A stretch of 64,000 nt of DNA from Microbacterium sp. SYP-A9085 (GCF_009649635.1 NZ_WJII01000001.1:930001-994000); one strand, 5' to 3'; counted from the first letter of the stretch, positions 1-9,994 are shown. Numbers and translations are program-made. The notes: generated by a model from the sequence alone, not told the origin.

Positions 1-1
1 C

Positions 2-1480
2 GTGCGGCGCATCGTCGGCGTGAAGGGGCTCGTCGAGTTCGAGCACACGCTGCGGATGCGCTTCGACTACGCCCGCGCCATCCCGTGGGTGCGGCAGACC
101 GGGACCACGGAGCGGCCGGAGCTGGTGGCGATGGCGGGGCCCGACGCTCTCGTCGTCCGCGGGGGCCGACTGCACGCGGCCGATCACGCGCACGTCGGTC
201 GGCTCGCGGTGGCCGAAGGACAGAGCGTCGACCTCACGCTGACGTGGTTCCCGTCGCACCGCGACGTCCCGGAGCCGATCGACGTCGAACAGGCCGTCGT
301 CGACACCCGCGACTGGTGGCAGACGTGGGCGGACCGGATCGAGCACAAGGGGTCGCACCGGGCGCAGGTCGTCCGTTCGTTGCTGATCCTGCGCGCGCTG
401 ACCAACCGTGTCACCGGGGGCATCGCGGCGGCGGCCACGACATCCCTGCCCGAGGACTTCGGCGGTGTCCGCAACTGGGACTACCGGTTCGTCTGGCTGC
501 GGGATGCCGCGCTGACGCTGGAGGCCCTCCTCGACCACGGGTTCACGGCGCTCGCTGAGCACTGGCGGGAGTGGCTCGTGCGCGCCGTCGCCGGGGACCC
601 CGCCGACCTGCAGATCATGTACGGGCTCGCCGGGGAGCGCGACCTGCTCGAGCGCCAAATGCACAGCCTCCCCGGCTACGCAAAGTCGTCGCCGGTGCGG
701 ATCGGCAACACCGCGGCGCTGCAGTATCAGGCCGACGTCGTCGGCGAGGTGCTGGTGACCCTGTCGGCGGCGCGCGAGGGCGGCCTGGCGGACACGGCGT
801 TCTCGTGGCCGCTGGCGAAGAAGCTCGTCTCCTACGCCGCCCATCAGCTGGACCGTCCGGACAACGGGATGTGGGAGATCCGCGGCGACCCGCACATGTT
901 CACGCACTCGCGCGTCATGGTGTGGGCGACATTCGACCGCGCCGTGCGCGCGGTCGACGAGCACGGGCTGAAGGGACCCTCCGACACGTGGCGCGATCTG
1001 CGCAATCGGGTGAAGGACGAGATCGACCGCAGTGGCGTCACCGACGGCCACTTCACGCAGTACTACGGCACCACGGAGGTCGACGCATCGCTCCTGCTGC
1101 TGCCGCAGGTGGGCTTCTGCCCGCCCGACGACGAACGCATGCTCGCGACCGTCGAGAAGATCGAGCAGGACCTGATGGAGGACGGGATGCTGCGCCGCTA
1201 CCGGACCGCGACCGGCGTGGACGGGCTGCCCGGCTCCGAGTACCCGTTCCTCGCCTGCTCGTTCTGGCTCGTGGAGCAGTATGCGGCGACCCGGCGTCTG
1301 AAGGAGGCGCGGGCGCTCATGGACCGGCTCTGCGCGCTCGCCAACGACGTCGGGATGCTGTCGGAGGAATACGACGTGAAGAACCGGCGCCAGGCCGGCA
1401 ACACCCCGCAGGCGTTCTCGCACCTGGCGCTCGTGCGCGCGGCCGACGCGCTCGCGCGGGCCCGGCACAAGCCCCGCTGA
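2..1480 (+). CDS. Glycoside hydrolase family 15 protein, 5'-truncated by window edge
   Basis: Glucoamylase/trehalase-fold enzyme acting on alpha-glucosidic bonds. The first codon in the window is not the true start: the protein begins in the middle of the N-terminal beta-sandwich, and about 100 residues of a usual ~600 are missing. The 492 visible residues include the family segment NWDYRFVWLRDA (about 158-169), the barrel motif GSEYPFLACSFWL (about 410) and the C-terminal acidic motif SEEYD followed by GNTPQAFSHL, the usual site of a catalytic glutamate. Many actinobacterial relatives are trehalases (family knowledge), but the substrate cannot be fixed here. Its stop lies 1 bp from the stop of the convergent ABC permease, with no terminator between them. 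Confidence 0.9.
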   Translation: MRRIVGVKGLVEFEHTLRMRFDYARAIPWVRQTGTTERPELVAMAGPDALVVRGGRLHAADHAHVGRLAVAEGQSVDLTLTWFPSHRDVPEPIDVEQAVVDTRDWWQTWADRIEHKGSHRAQVVRSLLILRALTNRVTGGIAAAATTSLPEDFGGVRNWDYRFVWLRDAALTLEALLDHGFTALAEHWREWLVRAVAGDPADLQIMYGLAGERDLLERQMHSLPGYAKSSPVRIGNTAALQYQADVVGEVLVTLSAAREGGLADTAFSWPLAKKLVSYAAHQLDRPDNGMWEIRGDPHMFTHSRVMVWATFDRAVRAVDEHGLKGPSDTWRDLRNRVKDEIDRSGVTDGHFTQYYGTTEVDASLLLLPQVGFCPPDDERMLATVEKIEQDLMEDGMLRRYRTATGVDGLPGSEYPFLACSFWLVEQYAATRRLKEARALMDRLCALANDVGMLSEEYDVKNRRQAGNTPQAFSHLALVRAADALARARHKPR

Positions 1481-1481
1481 G

Positions 1482-2579
1482 CTACGCCTTCAGCGCCTCG
1501 CCGAGCTTCACACGCGCCCCCATCCGCAGCAGCGAGTTGCGGTAGATCTTCGACCCCACCAGCACCGCCGCCACGCACGTGGCCACGAGGATCGCGAGCG
1601 AGACCAGCGGCTCCCACCACTGTGCGGAGCCCAGGTACAGGCGCAGCGGCATCCCGACCGGCGCCGAGAACGGCACGTACGACATCACCGCGAGCACGAC
1701 CGGGTTGTCGTTGAACAGGATGACGAGGATGTACGGGGCCAGGATCAGCATCGTCAGCGGCATCGTCGTCGAGCCGATGTCCTCCTGTCGCGACACCATC
1801 GCGGCCGCGCCGGCGAACAGCGCGGCCAGCAGGATGAACCCGAACAGGAAGAACACGGCGAACCACGCCATCGGCCCACCGAGGCCCGACAGCACCGCGC
1901 TCTGTCCGCTGACACTGAGCCCGATGCTCGCTATCGCCACGAGGGCCACGATCTGCGCCATCGCCAGGATCGTGTTGCCGATCACCTTTCCCGCCATCAA
2001 GGCCCGCACCGGGATCGCGGAGATCAGGATCTCCACGACGCGGGTCTGCTTCTCCTCCACGACCGACTGGGCGATCGTGGAGCCGAACATCGACGCGGAC
2101 ATCAGGAACACAACGCCGAAGCCGATCGCCACGAAGTAGCGCAGCAGGGCGTCCTGGGTGCTGGTGTCCAGCAGTTCCACCGCGGGCGACACGCTCAGCT
2201 GCGCCACCAGCATCTGCGGCACCGCGTCCCGCGCGACGACCTTCACATGCGTGGGACTGGCGGGATCCGGCACTATCGCGGCATCCGCCTTCTCCGCCTT
2301 CACGAGTGCTATCGCCGCTTCCGGCGAGGCCGCCTCGGTGACGGCGAGATCCGCCATCCCAGACACCACGGAAGCCGTCTCGCTCGTCACGGCCACCGGG
2401 GTCTTCGACGGGTGCGCGGCGGACAGGCCGCCCCAGATGACACCGCCGAGGGCGAGCGCGAGCAGGATCAGGGTCGAGATCACGAACGCCTTGCTGCGCA
2501 GCTTGGAGGCGACTTCGCGCTGGGCGACGAGCCAGACGCTCTGGACGAGCGCCGGGGCGGGGGTTCCTGTCGTGCTCAC
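1482..2579 (-). CDS. ABC-2 family transporter permease (NatB-like)
   Basis: Membrane subunit of an ABC exporter, 365 residues. A cytoplasmic N-terminus and first membrane helix (about 35-55) are followed by a ~130-residue extracytoplasmic domain, then five or six hydrophobic helices between about 165 and 350. This is the usual ABC-2/NatB layout. The start codon overlaps the stop of the upstream ATPase gene by 4 bp (ATGA), so the two are translationally coupled and form one exporter. NatAB relatives export sodium or antimicrobial compounds (family knowledge); the substrate here is unknown. Confidence 0.88.
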   Translation of the reverse strand: MSTTGTPAPALVQSVWLVAQREVASKLRSKAFVISTLILLALALGGVIWGGLSAAHPSKTPVAVTSETASVVSGMADLAVTEAASPEAAIALVKAEKADAAIVPDPASPTHVKVVARDAVPQMLVAQLSVSPAVELLDTSTQDALLRYFVAIGFGVVFLMSASMFGSTIAQSVVEEKQTRVVEILISAIPVRALMAGKVIGNTILAMAQIVALVAIASIGLSVSGQSAVLSGLGGPMAWFAVFFLFGFILLAALFAGAAAMVSRQEDIGSTTMPLTMLILAPYILVILFNDNPVVLAVMSYVPFSAPVGMPLRLYLGSAQWWEPLVSLAILVATCVAAVLVGSKIYRNSLLRMGARVKLGEALKA

Positions 2580-3460
2580 TGGATGACCTCCTTGAAGATC
2601 TGGGCGAGGGAGGGACGCCGCGGCGTGAAGCTGTGCACACCGGCGACATCCACGGCCGTGCGCAGTACCCGCTGCGCAGTCTGGTCGCCGTCCACGTCGA
2701 ACACGGCCGACCCGCCGGCGGCGTCGATGACACGGACGCCCGGCTCGCTGCGCAGCCAGGCGGTGTCACCCGCCGTCTGCAGCTCGTAGCGGTTGCCGGA
2801 GTGCTGCGCGCGCAGGTCGGCGGCGCTGCCGGCGGCGCGGATGGTGCCGGAGGCGATGATGACGAGGTCGTCGCACAGCCGCTCGACGACGTCCAGCTGA
2901 TGCGAGGAGAACAGCACCGACACGCCCTGGGCGGCGCGTTCGGCGAGGACCCCGGCGACCACGTCGACGGCGAGCGGATCCAGCCCCGAGAACGGCTCGT
3001 CGAGGATCAGCACCTCGGGCTCGTGCACGAGCGCGGCGGCGATCTGCGCGCGCTGCTGATTGCCCAGCGACAGCGTCTCCACCTTGTCGTGCAGGCGCTC
3101 GCCGAGCCCGAGCCGTTCCAGGAGGCGCACCCCGCTCGCCGTGGCATCCGCCTTCGAATACCCGTGCAGGCGGGCCAGATACGCAATCTGCTCGGCCACC
3201 TTCATCTTCGGGTACAGGCCGCGCTCCTCGGGCATGTAGCCGAAGCGGCGCCGGTCGCCGACCGTGATCGGGGCGTCATCCAGCGACACCGTGCCGGCGT
3301 CCGCCTCGAGCACGCCGAGCGCTATCCGCATCGTCGTGGTCTTCCCGGCGCCGTTGCCGCCGACGAACCCGGTGAGCCGGCCCGGAGCGACGTCGAACCC
3401 GACCTCGTCGAGCACCCTGCGTCCGCCGTAGCTCTTCGTGATGCCGCGCAGCTCGAGCAT
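2576..3460 (-). CDS. ABC transporter ATP-binding protein (NatA-like)
   Basis: Cytoplasmic ATPase of the exporter encoded with the downstream permease, 294 residues. It shows Walker A GGNGAGKTTT (about 33-42), the signature LSLGNQQRAQIAAAL (about 130-144) and Walker B VLILDEPFSGLD. A ~75-residue C-terminal extension is typical of NatA/CcmA-type exporters. The ATG was chosen because a perfect AGGAGG lies just upstream and MLELRGITKSYGG is the normal N-terminus of the family. Longer upstream extensions in this frame have no family similarity. First gene of a two-gene operon. Confidence 0.92.
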   Translation of the reverse strand: MLELRGITKSYGGRRVLDEVGFDVAPGRLTGFVGGNGAGKTTTMRIALGVLEADAGTVSLDDAPITVGDRRRFGYMPEERGLYPKMKVAEQIAYLARLHGYSKADATASGVRLLERLGLGERLHDKVETLSLGNQQRAQIAAALVHEPEVLILDEPFSGLDPLAVDVVAGVLAERAAQGVSVLFSSHQLDVVERLCDDLVIIASGTIRAAGSAADLRAQHSGNRYELQTAGDTAWLRSEPGVRVIDAAGGSAVFDVDGDQTAQRVLRTAVDVAGVHSFTPRRPSLAQIFKEVIQ

Positions 3461-3669
3461 CGGTCCTCCTTCTTCTTCGGTGCCCACCACGTTACGGGGG
3501 ATGTTCCGCGGATGCCTCCTTCCCGGGCTGCGTTCCCCGTGGCGTGGAGCCGGCGCACAGGTCCATGCGCTGGAATAGATTTCGGACCGCGGCGCGTTGA
3601 GCCCCTCGGGGCCGCCTCCGCGCGCCGCAATGACCGCAACGACACGTTCAAGAACAGGAATCCTCCACC

Positions 3670-4254
3670 GTGACCCAGTACACGATCGGCTACATCGTCG
3701 GCAGCATCTCCAGCACCTCCCTGAACCGGCGGCTCGCGACCGCCCTGGCCCGGCTCGCACCGCAGGGCGTGCGCTTGGTGGAGATCCCGATCGCGGACCT
3801 GCCCTTCTACTCGCCCGATCACGACGCGGACTACCCGCAGGCCGCGCGTGCCTACAAGCAGGCCATCGCCGACGTGGACGGCGTCATCATCGTGACCCCC
3901 GAGTACAGCCGGTCGATCCCGGGCGTGCTCAAGAACGCGCTGGACTGGGCGGCGCGTCCCTGGGGGCAGGGCTCGTTCGACGGCAAGCCCACCGCGGTGA
4001 TCGGCACCTCCGGCGGCCCGATCTCGACCGCCGCCGCGCAGCAGCACCTGAAGGCGATCCTCAGCCACTACAACGCACCGACGCTGGGCCAGCCCGAGGG
4101 CTACATCCAGTCCACGCCGGATCTGTTCGGCGAGGACGGCTCGGTGGCCAACGACGGCACCGCGGACTTCCTGCGCTCCTACCTGGACGCGTTCACCGCG
4201 CTGATCGCCCGCTACGCGGACGGCGACGCGAAGGATTCCGCCGCCGCCGCGTGA
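3670..4254 (+). CDS. NADPH-dependent FMN reductase family protein
   Basis: Flavodoxin-fold NAD(P)H:FMN/quinone reductase, 194 residues, cytoplasmic. The N-terminal phosphate-binding segment GSISSTSLNRRLA (about 11-23) and the family hallmark TPEYSRSIPGVLKNALDW (about 76-93) are present, followed by GTSGGP. The start is GTG. A strong hairpin terminator follows, so it is probably monocistronic. Likely role: supplying reduced flavin or reducing quinones. The substrate is not determined by sequence. Confidence 0.9.
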   Translation: MTQYTIGYIVGSISSTSLNRRLATALARLAPQGVRLVEIPIADLPFYSPDHDADYPQAARAYKQAIADVDGVIIVTPEYSRSIPGVLKNALDWAARPWGQGSFDGKPTAVIGTSGGPISTAAAQQHLKAILSHYNAPTLGQPEGYIQSTPDLFGEDGSVANDGTADFLRSYLDAFTALIARYADGDAKDSAAAA

Positions 4255-4263
4255 GCGATGAAC

Positions 4264-4297
4264 GCGAAGGGTCGGAGGCGCGCCTCCGGCCCTTCGC
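4264..4297 (+). terminator. Hairpin terminator after the flavin reductase gene
   Basis: Two 17-nt arms pair throughout with one G-U wobble (arm GCGAAGGGTCGGAGGCG and its complement). It lies 9 bp after the stop codon. There is no T-tract, as is common in high-GC actinobacteria. Confidence 0.75.
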
Positions 4298-4453
4298 CGT
4301 GTCGCAAGAAGGCCTTGACGATGCAGGCGTTCTTTGCGAGTCTGCGTGCGGAGCGCACCGGGGGCAAGCAGCCGACATGACCACGCGCACCTTCGTCACC
4401 CTGTCCCCCGGGCGCGCGGCTCGCCGGGCACCGGACGACGAGAGGAGGATCGC

Positions 4454-5074
4454 ATGACCGGTCGTATCGTCATCGACCTGTTCACCACGCTCGACGGCGT
4501 CGCACAGGCCCCGGGCGGGCCCGAGGAGGACGTCACCGGCGGATTCCGTTTCGGCGGCTGGCAGGCCCCGCTGGTCGATGTGACCGTCGGTCGCCAAGTG
4601 GAGGCGGGGATGGCAGAACTGGACGCGCTGCTGCTCGGCCGCCGCACGTACGACATCTTCGCGGCGTACTGGCCGCATCACACCGAAGGGCCGGAGGGGC
4701 CGATCGGGCGCCTGTTCGACGCGGTGCCGAAGTACGTCGCCAGCCGCGGAACGCCGCGCCTGGACTGGCAGGGCAGCAGCCTGCTCGGCCCGGACATCGC
4801 GGCCGAGGTCGACGCGTTGCGCGCGCGGCACCGCAGCGTGCACGTGATCGGCAGCATCGACTTCGCGCACACGCTGCTGGACCGCCAGCTGTACGACGAG
4901 CTCGTGCTGTGGGTGTATCCCGTCGTGCTCGGCGAGGGGAAGAAGGTGTTCCCCGAGGGGACGGCGCCCGCCAAGCTCCGGCTCGTCGGCGCATCCGCCC
5001 CGTCCGAGTCCGGCACCGTGCAGCTGCGCTACGCGCCCGCCGGTGAGCCGACCACCGGCGATATGACCGCCTGA
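4454..5074 (+). CDS. Dihydrofolate reductase family protein (RibD C-terminal domain)
   Basis: Stand-alone RibD-C/DHFR-like reductase of 206 residues, probably an NADPH-dependent reductase of unknown substrate. Visible marks are the N-terminal IVIDLFTTLDGVAQAPGG, the LLGRRTYDIFAAYWP segment (about 55-69), a cofactor-loop region HVIGSIDFAHTLLD, and LYDELVLWVYPVVLGEGKKVF. The start was placed at the ATG after GAGGAGG with 4-6 nt spacing; an in-frame upstream extension lacks similarity to the fold. Such proteins are common orphan reductases in actinobacteria. No operon partner is evident. Confidence 0.88.
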   Translation: MTGRIVIDLFTTLDGVAQAPGGPEEDVTGGFRFGGWQAPLVDVTVGRQVEAGMAELDALLLGRRTYDIFAAYWPHHTEGPEGPIGRLFDAVPKYVASRGTPRLDWQGSSLLGPDIAAEVDALRARHRSVHVIGSIDFAHTLLDRQLYDELVLWVYPVVLGEGKKVFPEGTAPAKLRLVGASAPSESGTVQLRYAPAGEPTTGDMTA

Positions 5075-5080
5075 CGCGCG

Positions 5081-5923
5081 TCAGCCGAAGATCATCGGGA
5101 CGTCCTCGTCGTCCTCGCCGGCGAGGTCGAGGTCGACGACCACCGGAACGTGATCGCTGGGGATCTCGCCCTTGCGCTCGTTGCGGTGGATGGATGCCCC
5201 GGTGACGGCATCCGCGAGCGCGGACGATCCGAGGATGAAGTCGATGCGCATGCCCTCGTTGCGGGGGAAGCGCAGCCGCTTGTAGTCCCAGTACGTGAAC
5301 CCGGTGGGCACCAGCGGACGCACGACGTCGGACAGCCCCGCCTCCTCGAGGGCGCGGAACGCATCGCGCTCAGGCCCGGAGACGTGCGTAGAGAATCCCT
5401 CCACCACGGCGGGGTCGCCGTTGTCGGCGGCGGTCGGCGCGATGTTGAAATCGCCCACGAGGGCCATCGGCAGGCCGGGGCGGCGGGTCAGCTCGTCCTC
5501 GACGTGGGTGCGCAGGGCGGCCAGCCAGTCGAGCTTGTAGGCGTAGTGCGGGTCGCCGAGCGCGCGTCCGTTGGGCACGTACAGGCTCCACACGCGGACG
5601 CCGTCGATGAGGGCGCTCATCGCGCGGGCCTCCTGCGGCTGGTCGGGGCCCTCGACGCCCTTCGCGAAGCCCGGCATGCCGGGGAAGGCGAGTTGCACGT
5701 CGGTCACCGGCATCCGGCTCACTATCGCGACGCCGTTCCACTGGTCCAGGCCGTGCGCGTGTACCTCGTACCCGGCGTCCTCGAACGGCCCGTACGGGAA
5801 CTGGTCGGGACGGCACTTGATCTCCTGCATCGCGAGCACGTCGATGTGCTCGCGGACGGCGAACTCCACGGTGCGGGCGACGCGGGTGCGGATCGAGTTC
5901 ACGTTCCAGGTGGCCAGGCGCAT
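5081..5923 (-). CDS. xth: Exodeoxyribonuclease III (exonuclease III family)
   Basis: Base-excision repair enzyme: AP endonuclease and 3'-5' exonuclease, cytoplasmic, 280 residues. It has the EEP-fold motifs in order: RLATWNVNSIRTR at the N-terminus, MQEIKC with the metal-binding glutamate (about 33), VGDFNIAP (about 155), and the C-terminal SDHVPVV carrying the catalytic Asp-His. The start was set at MRLATWNVNS, which matches family N-termini; the longer frame adds 10 unsupported residues. Convergent with the DHFR-like gene, 6 bp between stops. Confidence 0.93.
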   Translation of the reverse strand: MRLATWNVNSIRTRVARTVEFAVREHIDVLAMQEIKCRPDQFPYGPFEDAGYEVHAHGLDQWNGVAIVSRMPVTDVQLAFPGMPGFAKGVEGPDQPQEARAMSALIDGVRVWSLYVPNGRALGDPHYAYKLDWLAALRTHVEDELTRRPGLPMALVGDFNIAPTAADNGDPAVVEGFSTHVSGPERDAFRALEEAGLSDVVRPLVPTGFTYWDYKRLRFPRNEGMRIDFILGSSALADAVTGASIHRNERKGEIPSDHVPVVVDLDLAGEDDEDVPMIFG

Positions 5924-5986
5924 GGCATCCAGCCTATTGGCCGCCGCGGACACCGTTCTCGCCGCCGGGCGGCCTCGCGGGCGCTC

Positions 5987-6523
5987 TCAGTCGACCGACG
6001 CGGTGGCGACGAGGATGCCGCGGGCGAGGCTGTGGAAGTGCCGGTTGAACCCGAGAACGGCCGGCGTGGACCCCGGCGCGATGTCCAGGTGCGACACGTC
6101 CAGGGCGTCGACGACGAAGAAGTACCGGTGCACGCCGGTGGTGGCCGGTGGTGCGGCGCCGATGTACCGCTCACTGCGCGCCTCGTTGGGGAGCGTGACG
6201 GCGCCGGGGGGAAGGGAACCGGCGGCGCCGTTTCCGGCATCCGCCGCGAGCTCGGTGGTCGCGGGGTCGATGTCGTACACCGCCCAGTGCCAGAATCCGG
6301 ACCCGGTGGGCGCGTCGGGGTCGAAGCACGACACGGCGAAGCTGCGGGTGCCTGCGGGCGCACCGGTCCAGCGCAGCTGCGGCGATCGGTCGGCTCCGCC
6401 CGCGCCGGATCCCCAGCACTGTTTCGGCAGCGGCTGCCCGTCCTCGACATCCGCGCTGGTCAGCGTCATGAGGGGGAAGTCCTTCAACCGTGCCAGCTCC
6501 GCATACGGGTCGTACTCGAACAT
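5987..6523 (-). CDS. YbhB/YbcL family Raf kinase inhibitor-like protein
   Basis: Phosphatidylethanolamine-binding-protein fold, 178 residues. It carries the family signature DPDAPTGSGFWHWAVYDIDP (about 93-112) and a preceding PQLRWTGAPAGTRSFAV. The bacterial role is unclear; proteins of this family bind small anionic ligands. The start was chosen at MFEYDPYAEL because AAGGAGG stands 5-7 nt upstream; an ATG 15 bp further out lacks this. Upstream lies a five-copy 20-bp repeat, then the pntB terminator. Confidence 0.9.
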   Translation of the reverse strand: MFEYDPYAELARLKDFPLMTLTSADVEDGQPLPKQCWGSGAGGADRSPQLRWTGAPAGTRSFAVSCFDPDAPTGSGFWHWAVYDIDPATTELAADAGNGAAGSLPPGAVTLPNEARSERYIGAAPPATTGVHRYFFVVDALDVSHLDIAPGSTPAVLGFNRHFHSLARGILVATASVD

Positions 6524-6582
6524 CCCGTCCTCCTTCATCGCAGTACTGCCGCCCACGCTACCCCGCTCCGCTTCGCCTTCCC

Positions 6583-6682
6583 GAGGGATGCCTCGCGAAG
6601 TTGAGGGATGCTTCGCGAAGTTGGGGGATGTCTCGCGGAGTTGGGGGATGCTTCGCGGAGTTGGGGGATGTCTCGCGGAGCG
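6583..6682. repeat. 20-bp tandem repeat, five copies
   Basis: Five head-to-tail copies of a 20-bp unit of the form GRGGGATGYYTCGCGRAGTT. It stands between the ybhB-like start and the pntB terminator. A related 20-bp repeat with the same CGCGAGGCA core occurs before pcaR near 59.25 kb. It is untranslated in any real gene. Confidence 0.9.
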
Positions 6683-6718
6683 GGATGCCGGCGGGAAGCT
6701 CATCCCACCGGCATCCCG
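6681..6718 (-). terminator. Terminator of pntAB
   Basis: Perfect 11-bp arms CGGGATGCCGG and CCGGCATCCCG with a 16-nt loop, 6 bp beyond the pntB stop. Position and orientation suit Rho-independent-like termination of the minus-strand pntAB transcript. Confidence 0.65.
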
Positions 6719-6724
6719 CGCAGC

Positions 6725-8140
6725 TCACAGAGCGGCGAGGATGTCTTGCACCCGCTCCTTCGCGTCGCCGAACAGCATCTGCGTGTTGTCGCGATAGAAC
6801 AGGGGGTTCGCGACGCCCGCGTAACCCGATGCCATCGACCGCTTGAAGACGACGACGTTGCGCGCCTCCCACGCGCGCAGCACCGGCATCCCGGCGATCG
6901 GACTGCCGGGGTCCTCGGCGGCCGCCGGGTTCACGGTGTCGTTCGCGCCGATCACGAGCACCACGTCGGTGTCGGCGAGGTCATCGTTGATCTCGTCCAT
7001 CTCCAGGACGATGTCGTACGGCACCTTGGCCTCGGCCAGCAGCACGTTCATGTGCCCGGGCAGGCGCCCGGCGACCGGGTGGATGCCGAACCGCACCCGG
7101 ATGCCGCGTTCGCGCAGGCGTCGGGCGAGGTCGGCGACGGGGTACTGGGCCTGCGCGACGGCCATGCCGTAGCCGGGGGTGATCACGACGCTGGACGCCG
7201 ATTCGAGCAGCTCGGCCACGGCCGCGGCATCCGTCTCCCGGTGCTGGCCGTGCTCCTCCTCGCCCTTCTTCGCCGGCGCCTCGATGCCGAACCCGCCGGC
7301 GATCACGGAGATGAAAGAGCGGTTCATGGCCTTGCACATGATGTACGACAGGTACGCACCGGAGGAGCCGACGAGGGCTCCGGTGACGATCAGGAGATCG
7401 TTGTTCAGCAGGAAGCCGGCGGCCGCCGCCGCCCAGCCCGAGTAGCTGTTCAGCATCGAGATCACGACCGGCATGTCGCCGCCGCCGATCGAGGCGACCA
7501 GATGCCAGCCGAGCGCGAGGGCGAGCGCGGTGACCACGACGAGCAGCCACAGCTGCGGGGTGATCACGTACCAGACCGTCAGCGCCACGAACACGACGAG
7601 GGCCCCGACGTTGAGCAGGTTCTTGCCGGGCAGCATCAGCGGACGCGACGACATCTTCGCCGACAGCTTCAGGTACGCGACAATGGAGCCGGTGAACGTC
7701 ACCGCGCCGATGAACACGCCGATGAACACCTCGGCGTGGTGCACACCCTGCAGGTTCGCGGGGATGCCTTCGGCGTGCAGCGCGCCGTTCCAGCCAACGA
7801 GGACCGCGGCGAGTCCGACGAAGCTGTGGAACAGGGCGATCAGCTCCGGCATCCCGGTCATCTTGATGGTGCGTGCCCGCCACAGTCCGATCGCCGCGCC
7901 GATCACGACGGCGACGATAAGCAACGTGAGGCCGAGGGGCGCGGATGCCGTGCCCCATGCGTTCTCAAGCATGAGCCACAGCGTCGTGATCAGGGCGATG
8001 GCCATGCCGGCCATGCCGTAGACGACGCCGCCGCGGGCGCGCTCGTGGCGGCTGAGGCCGGCGAGGCTGAGGATGAACAGGAGCGCGGCGACGATGTACG
8101 CCCCGCCGGCGACGGCGCCGGCGATGCCGACCGCGGTCAT
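6725..8140 (-). CDS. pntB: NAD(P) transhydrogenase subunit beta
   Basis: Membrane subunit of the proton-translocating transhydrogenase that makes NADPH from NADH at the expense of proton-motive force, 471 residues. The N-terminal ~270 residues carry eight or nine membrane helices (domain II). The C-terminal ~190 residues form the NADP-binding domain III, with the motif [16 protein letters not shown] (about 318) and the conserved end segment [15 protein letters not shown]. Its start overlaps the pntA stop by 4 bp. It is the second gene of a pntA-pntB operon. Confidence 0.95.
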   Translation of the reverse strand: MTAVGIAGAVAGGAYIVAALLFILSLAGLSRHERARGGVVYGMAGMAIALITTLWLMLENAWGTASAPLGLTLLIVAVVIGAAIGLWRARTIKMTGMPELIALFHSFVGLAAVLVGWNGALHAEGIPANLQGVHHAEVFIGVFIGAVTFTGSIVAYLKLSAKMSSRPLMLPGKNLLNVGALVVFVALTVWYVITPQLWLLVVVTALALALGWHLVASIGGGDMPVVISMLNSYSGWAAAAAGFLLNNDLLIVTGALVGSSGAYLSYIMCKAMNRSFISVIAGGFGIEAPAKKGEEEHGQHRETDAAAVAELLESASSVVITPGYGMAVAQAQYPVADLARRLRERGIRVRFGIHPVAGRLPGHMNVLLAEAKVPYDIVLEMDEINDDLADTDVVLVIGANDTVNPAAAEDPGSPIAGMPVLRAWEARNVVVFKRSMASGYAGVANPLFYRDNTQMLFGDAKERVQDILAAL

Positions 8141-9699
8141 CGGGACAGCCCCTTGCCCTCGACGGCCGGTTCTTTCACGAACATCGACAGCATCCTCCGG
8201 GTCACGGAGAAGCCGCCGAACACGTTGATGCTGGCGACGAGCACGGCGATCGCGGCGAGGATCTGCACCGTCAGGTTGGGGACGACCAGCTGCCCCATCG
8301 CGCCGACCACGATGATGCCGCTGATGGCGTTCGTCACGCTCATCAGCGGTGTGTGCAGCGCGTGTGCGACGTTGCCGATGACGTAGAAGCCGACCACTAT
8401 TGCGAGGGTCAGCACGAGGAAGTGCTGCGGGAGCGGCGGCGGTGAGACCGCGCAGACGGCGAACAGCGCCGCCAAGCCGACGATGATGAGCCCGAGCCGT
8501 CCGCGGCGGGACAGGGTGCGCTTGGGCTTCGGGGCCGGTGGCGCGGATGCCGGAGCCGGCGCCTGCGGCGGGGCGGCCGAGACCTGCACCGGCGGGGGAG
8601 GCCAGGTCACCGCGCCGTCCCGGGTGACGGTGACAGCGCGCTGGACGATGTCGTCGTCGTCGATCGTCAGCTGCCCGTCCTTGCCGGGAGTGAGCAGGGT
8701 CAGCAGGTTGACGAGGTTCGTGCCGTACAGCTGCGACGCCTGCGCGGGAAGGCGTCCCGCGAGGTCGGAGTACCCGAGGATGATCACGCCGTTTGCCGTC
8801 ACGGTGCGCTCGCCGGCGACGGATCCGGCGACGTTGCCGCCGCCGGAGGCCGCCATGTCGACGATGACGCTGCCGGGCTTCATGCTCGCCACATCCGCGG
8901 CGGTGATCAGGCGTGGCGCCTGCCGGCCGGGGATCTGCGCGGTGGTGATGATGATGTCGACCTCGCGCGCCTGCTCCGAGTAGATCTCGGCCGCGCGGGC
9001 ATCGTAGGCCTCGCTCGTGGCCTTCGCGTAGCCGTCCGTGGACTGCTCGACCGCGACATCCACGGGCAGATACTCGCCGCCGATCGAGCGCACCTGGTCC
9101 GCCACCTCGGGGCGGGGGTCGGTCGCGCGCACGACCGCGCCCAGGCTCGACGCGGCGCCGATCGCGGCGAGCCCGGCGACGCCGGCGCCGGCGACGAGGA
9201 CCTGCGCGGGCGGCACCTTGCCGGCGGCGGTCACCTGGCCCGTGAAGAAGCGGCCGAACTCGTGTGCGGCCTCCACGACCGCGCGGTACCCGGCGATGTT
9301 CGCCATCGAGCTGAGCACGTCCATCGACTGCGCCCGCGAGATCCGTGGCACAGCGTCCAGCGCGAGCGCCGTGACGCCGCGGGCCGCCAGCGTGGCCAGG
9401 AGCTCGGGGCGCAGCGCCGGGCTCAGCACGGCCACGAGCGTCGAGCCTGGGCGCAGGCGCGCAATCTCGTCGTCGACGGGTGCGGTCACCTTCAGCACTA
9501 TGTCGCTGGCCCAGGCATCCGGCCCGTCCACCACCTGGGCCCCCGCCTCGGCGTACCCGGCGTCGGGGAAGGAGGATGCCGCACCGGCGCCGGATTCGAC
9601 GACGACGTCGTAGCCCAGCTTGCGGATCCTCGCGACGGTGGCCGGGGTGGCGGCGACGCGATTCTCGCCGGTCGGTTCAGCGACTATGCCGATGCGCAT
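8137..9699 (-). CDS. pntA: NAD(P) transhydrogenase subunit alpha
   Basis: NAD-binding subunit of the transhydrogenase, 520 residues, in the undivided form like E. coli PntA. Order of parts: domain I of the alanine-dehydrogenase/PNT type ([14 protein letters not shown] near the start, [20 protein letters not shown] nucleotide fold about 170), a Pro/Ala-rich linker (about 380-405), and four C-terminal membrane helices. The start was placed at the ATG of [11 protein letters not shown], which has GGAG about 7 nt upstream, rather than at an in-frame TTG one codon earlier. Confidence 0.95.
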   Translation of the reverse strand: MRIGIVAEPTGENRVAATPATVARIRKLGYDVVVESGAGAASSFPDAGYAEAGAQVVDGPDAWASDIVLKVTAPVDDEIARLRPGSTLVAVLSPALRPELLATLAARGVTALALDAVPRISRAQSMDVLSSMANIAGYRAVVEAAHEFGRFFTGQVTAAGKVPPAQVLVAGAGVAGLAAIGAASSLGAVVRATDPRPEVADQVRSIGGEYLPVDVAVEQSTDGYAKATSEAYDARAAEIYSEQAREVDIIITTAQIPGRQAPRLITAADVASMKPGSVIVDMAASGGGNVAGSVAGERTVTANGVIILGYSDLAGRLPAQASQLYGTNLVNLLTLLTPGKDGQLTIDDDDIVQRAVTVTRDGAVTWPPPPVQVSAAPPQAPAPASAPPAPKPKRTLSRRGRLGLIIVGLAALFAVCAVSPPPLPQHFLVLTLAIVVGFYVIGNVAHALHTPLMSVTNAISGIIVVGAMGQLVVPNLTVQILAAIAVLVASINVFGGFSVTRRMLSMFVKEPAVEGKGLSR

Positions 9700-9939
9700 C
9701 AATGAGCTCCGTGTTCTCGTGTCTTGCCGCGGGGCCCGCGGGACGTCGGTGCGACCGACTATAGGGGCGCGGCGGGGAGGTATCCGGCCGCTTTACGGCG
9801 ATCCGGTCGGAAAGAATCGCGAGATCTTCGCGGCGGAGAAGGCCCCGCGGTGCAGCCTGTCCGTTCGGAGCTCATCCGGATCCTGACTGCTCGGGGTCCT
9901 GCTGCTCGGGACCCGCCCCCGCCCGCCCCTCGGTCGAGC

Positions 9940-9994
9940 CGAGGAGATTCGCCCGGGCGAGGATGTTTTCGGGGCATCCGGTCCTCGCCTCGTC
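9940..9994 (-). repeat. Dispersed 55-bp repeat, copy A
   Basis: Read on the minus strand this 55-bp core matches the copy at 20636-20690 (plus strand) at 48 of 55 positions by hand alignment, and similarity continues for some 25 bp on the upstream side. It lies in the 415-bp gap between pntA and pyrE. Apart from this element I see no gene there; the promoters of the two divergent genes should also be in it. Confidence 0.8.

Noticed and set aside
5715..5726. Half-match TCACTATCG inside the exonuclease III gene
   Set aside because: Only one arm is present and it is in coding DNA, arising from the ATA-GTG codon pair; not counted as an operator.
5081..5953. Longer exonuclease III start (10 extra residues)
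   Set aside because: The family N-terminus is MRLATWNVNS; the extension has no similarity.
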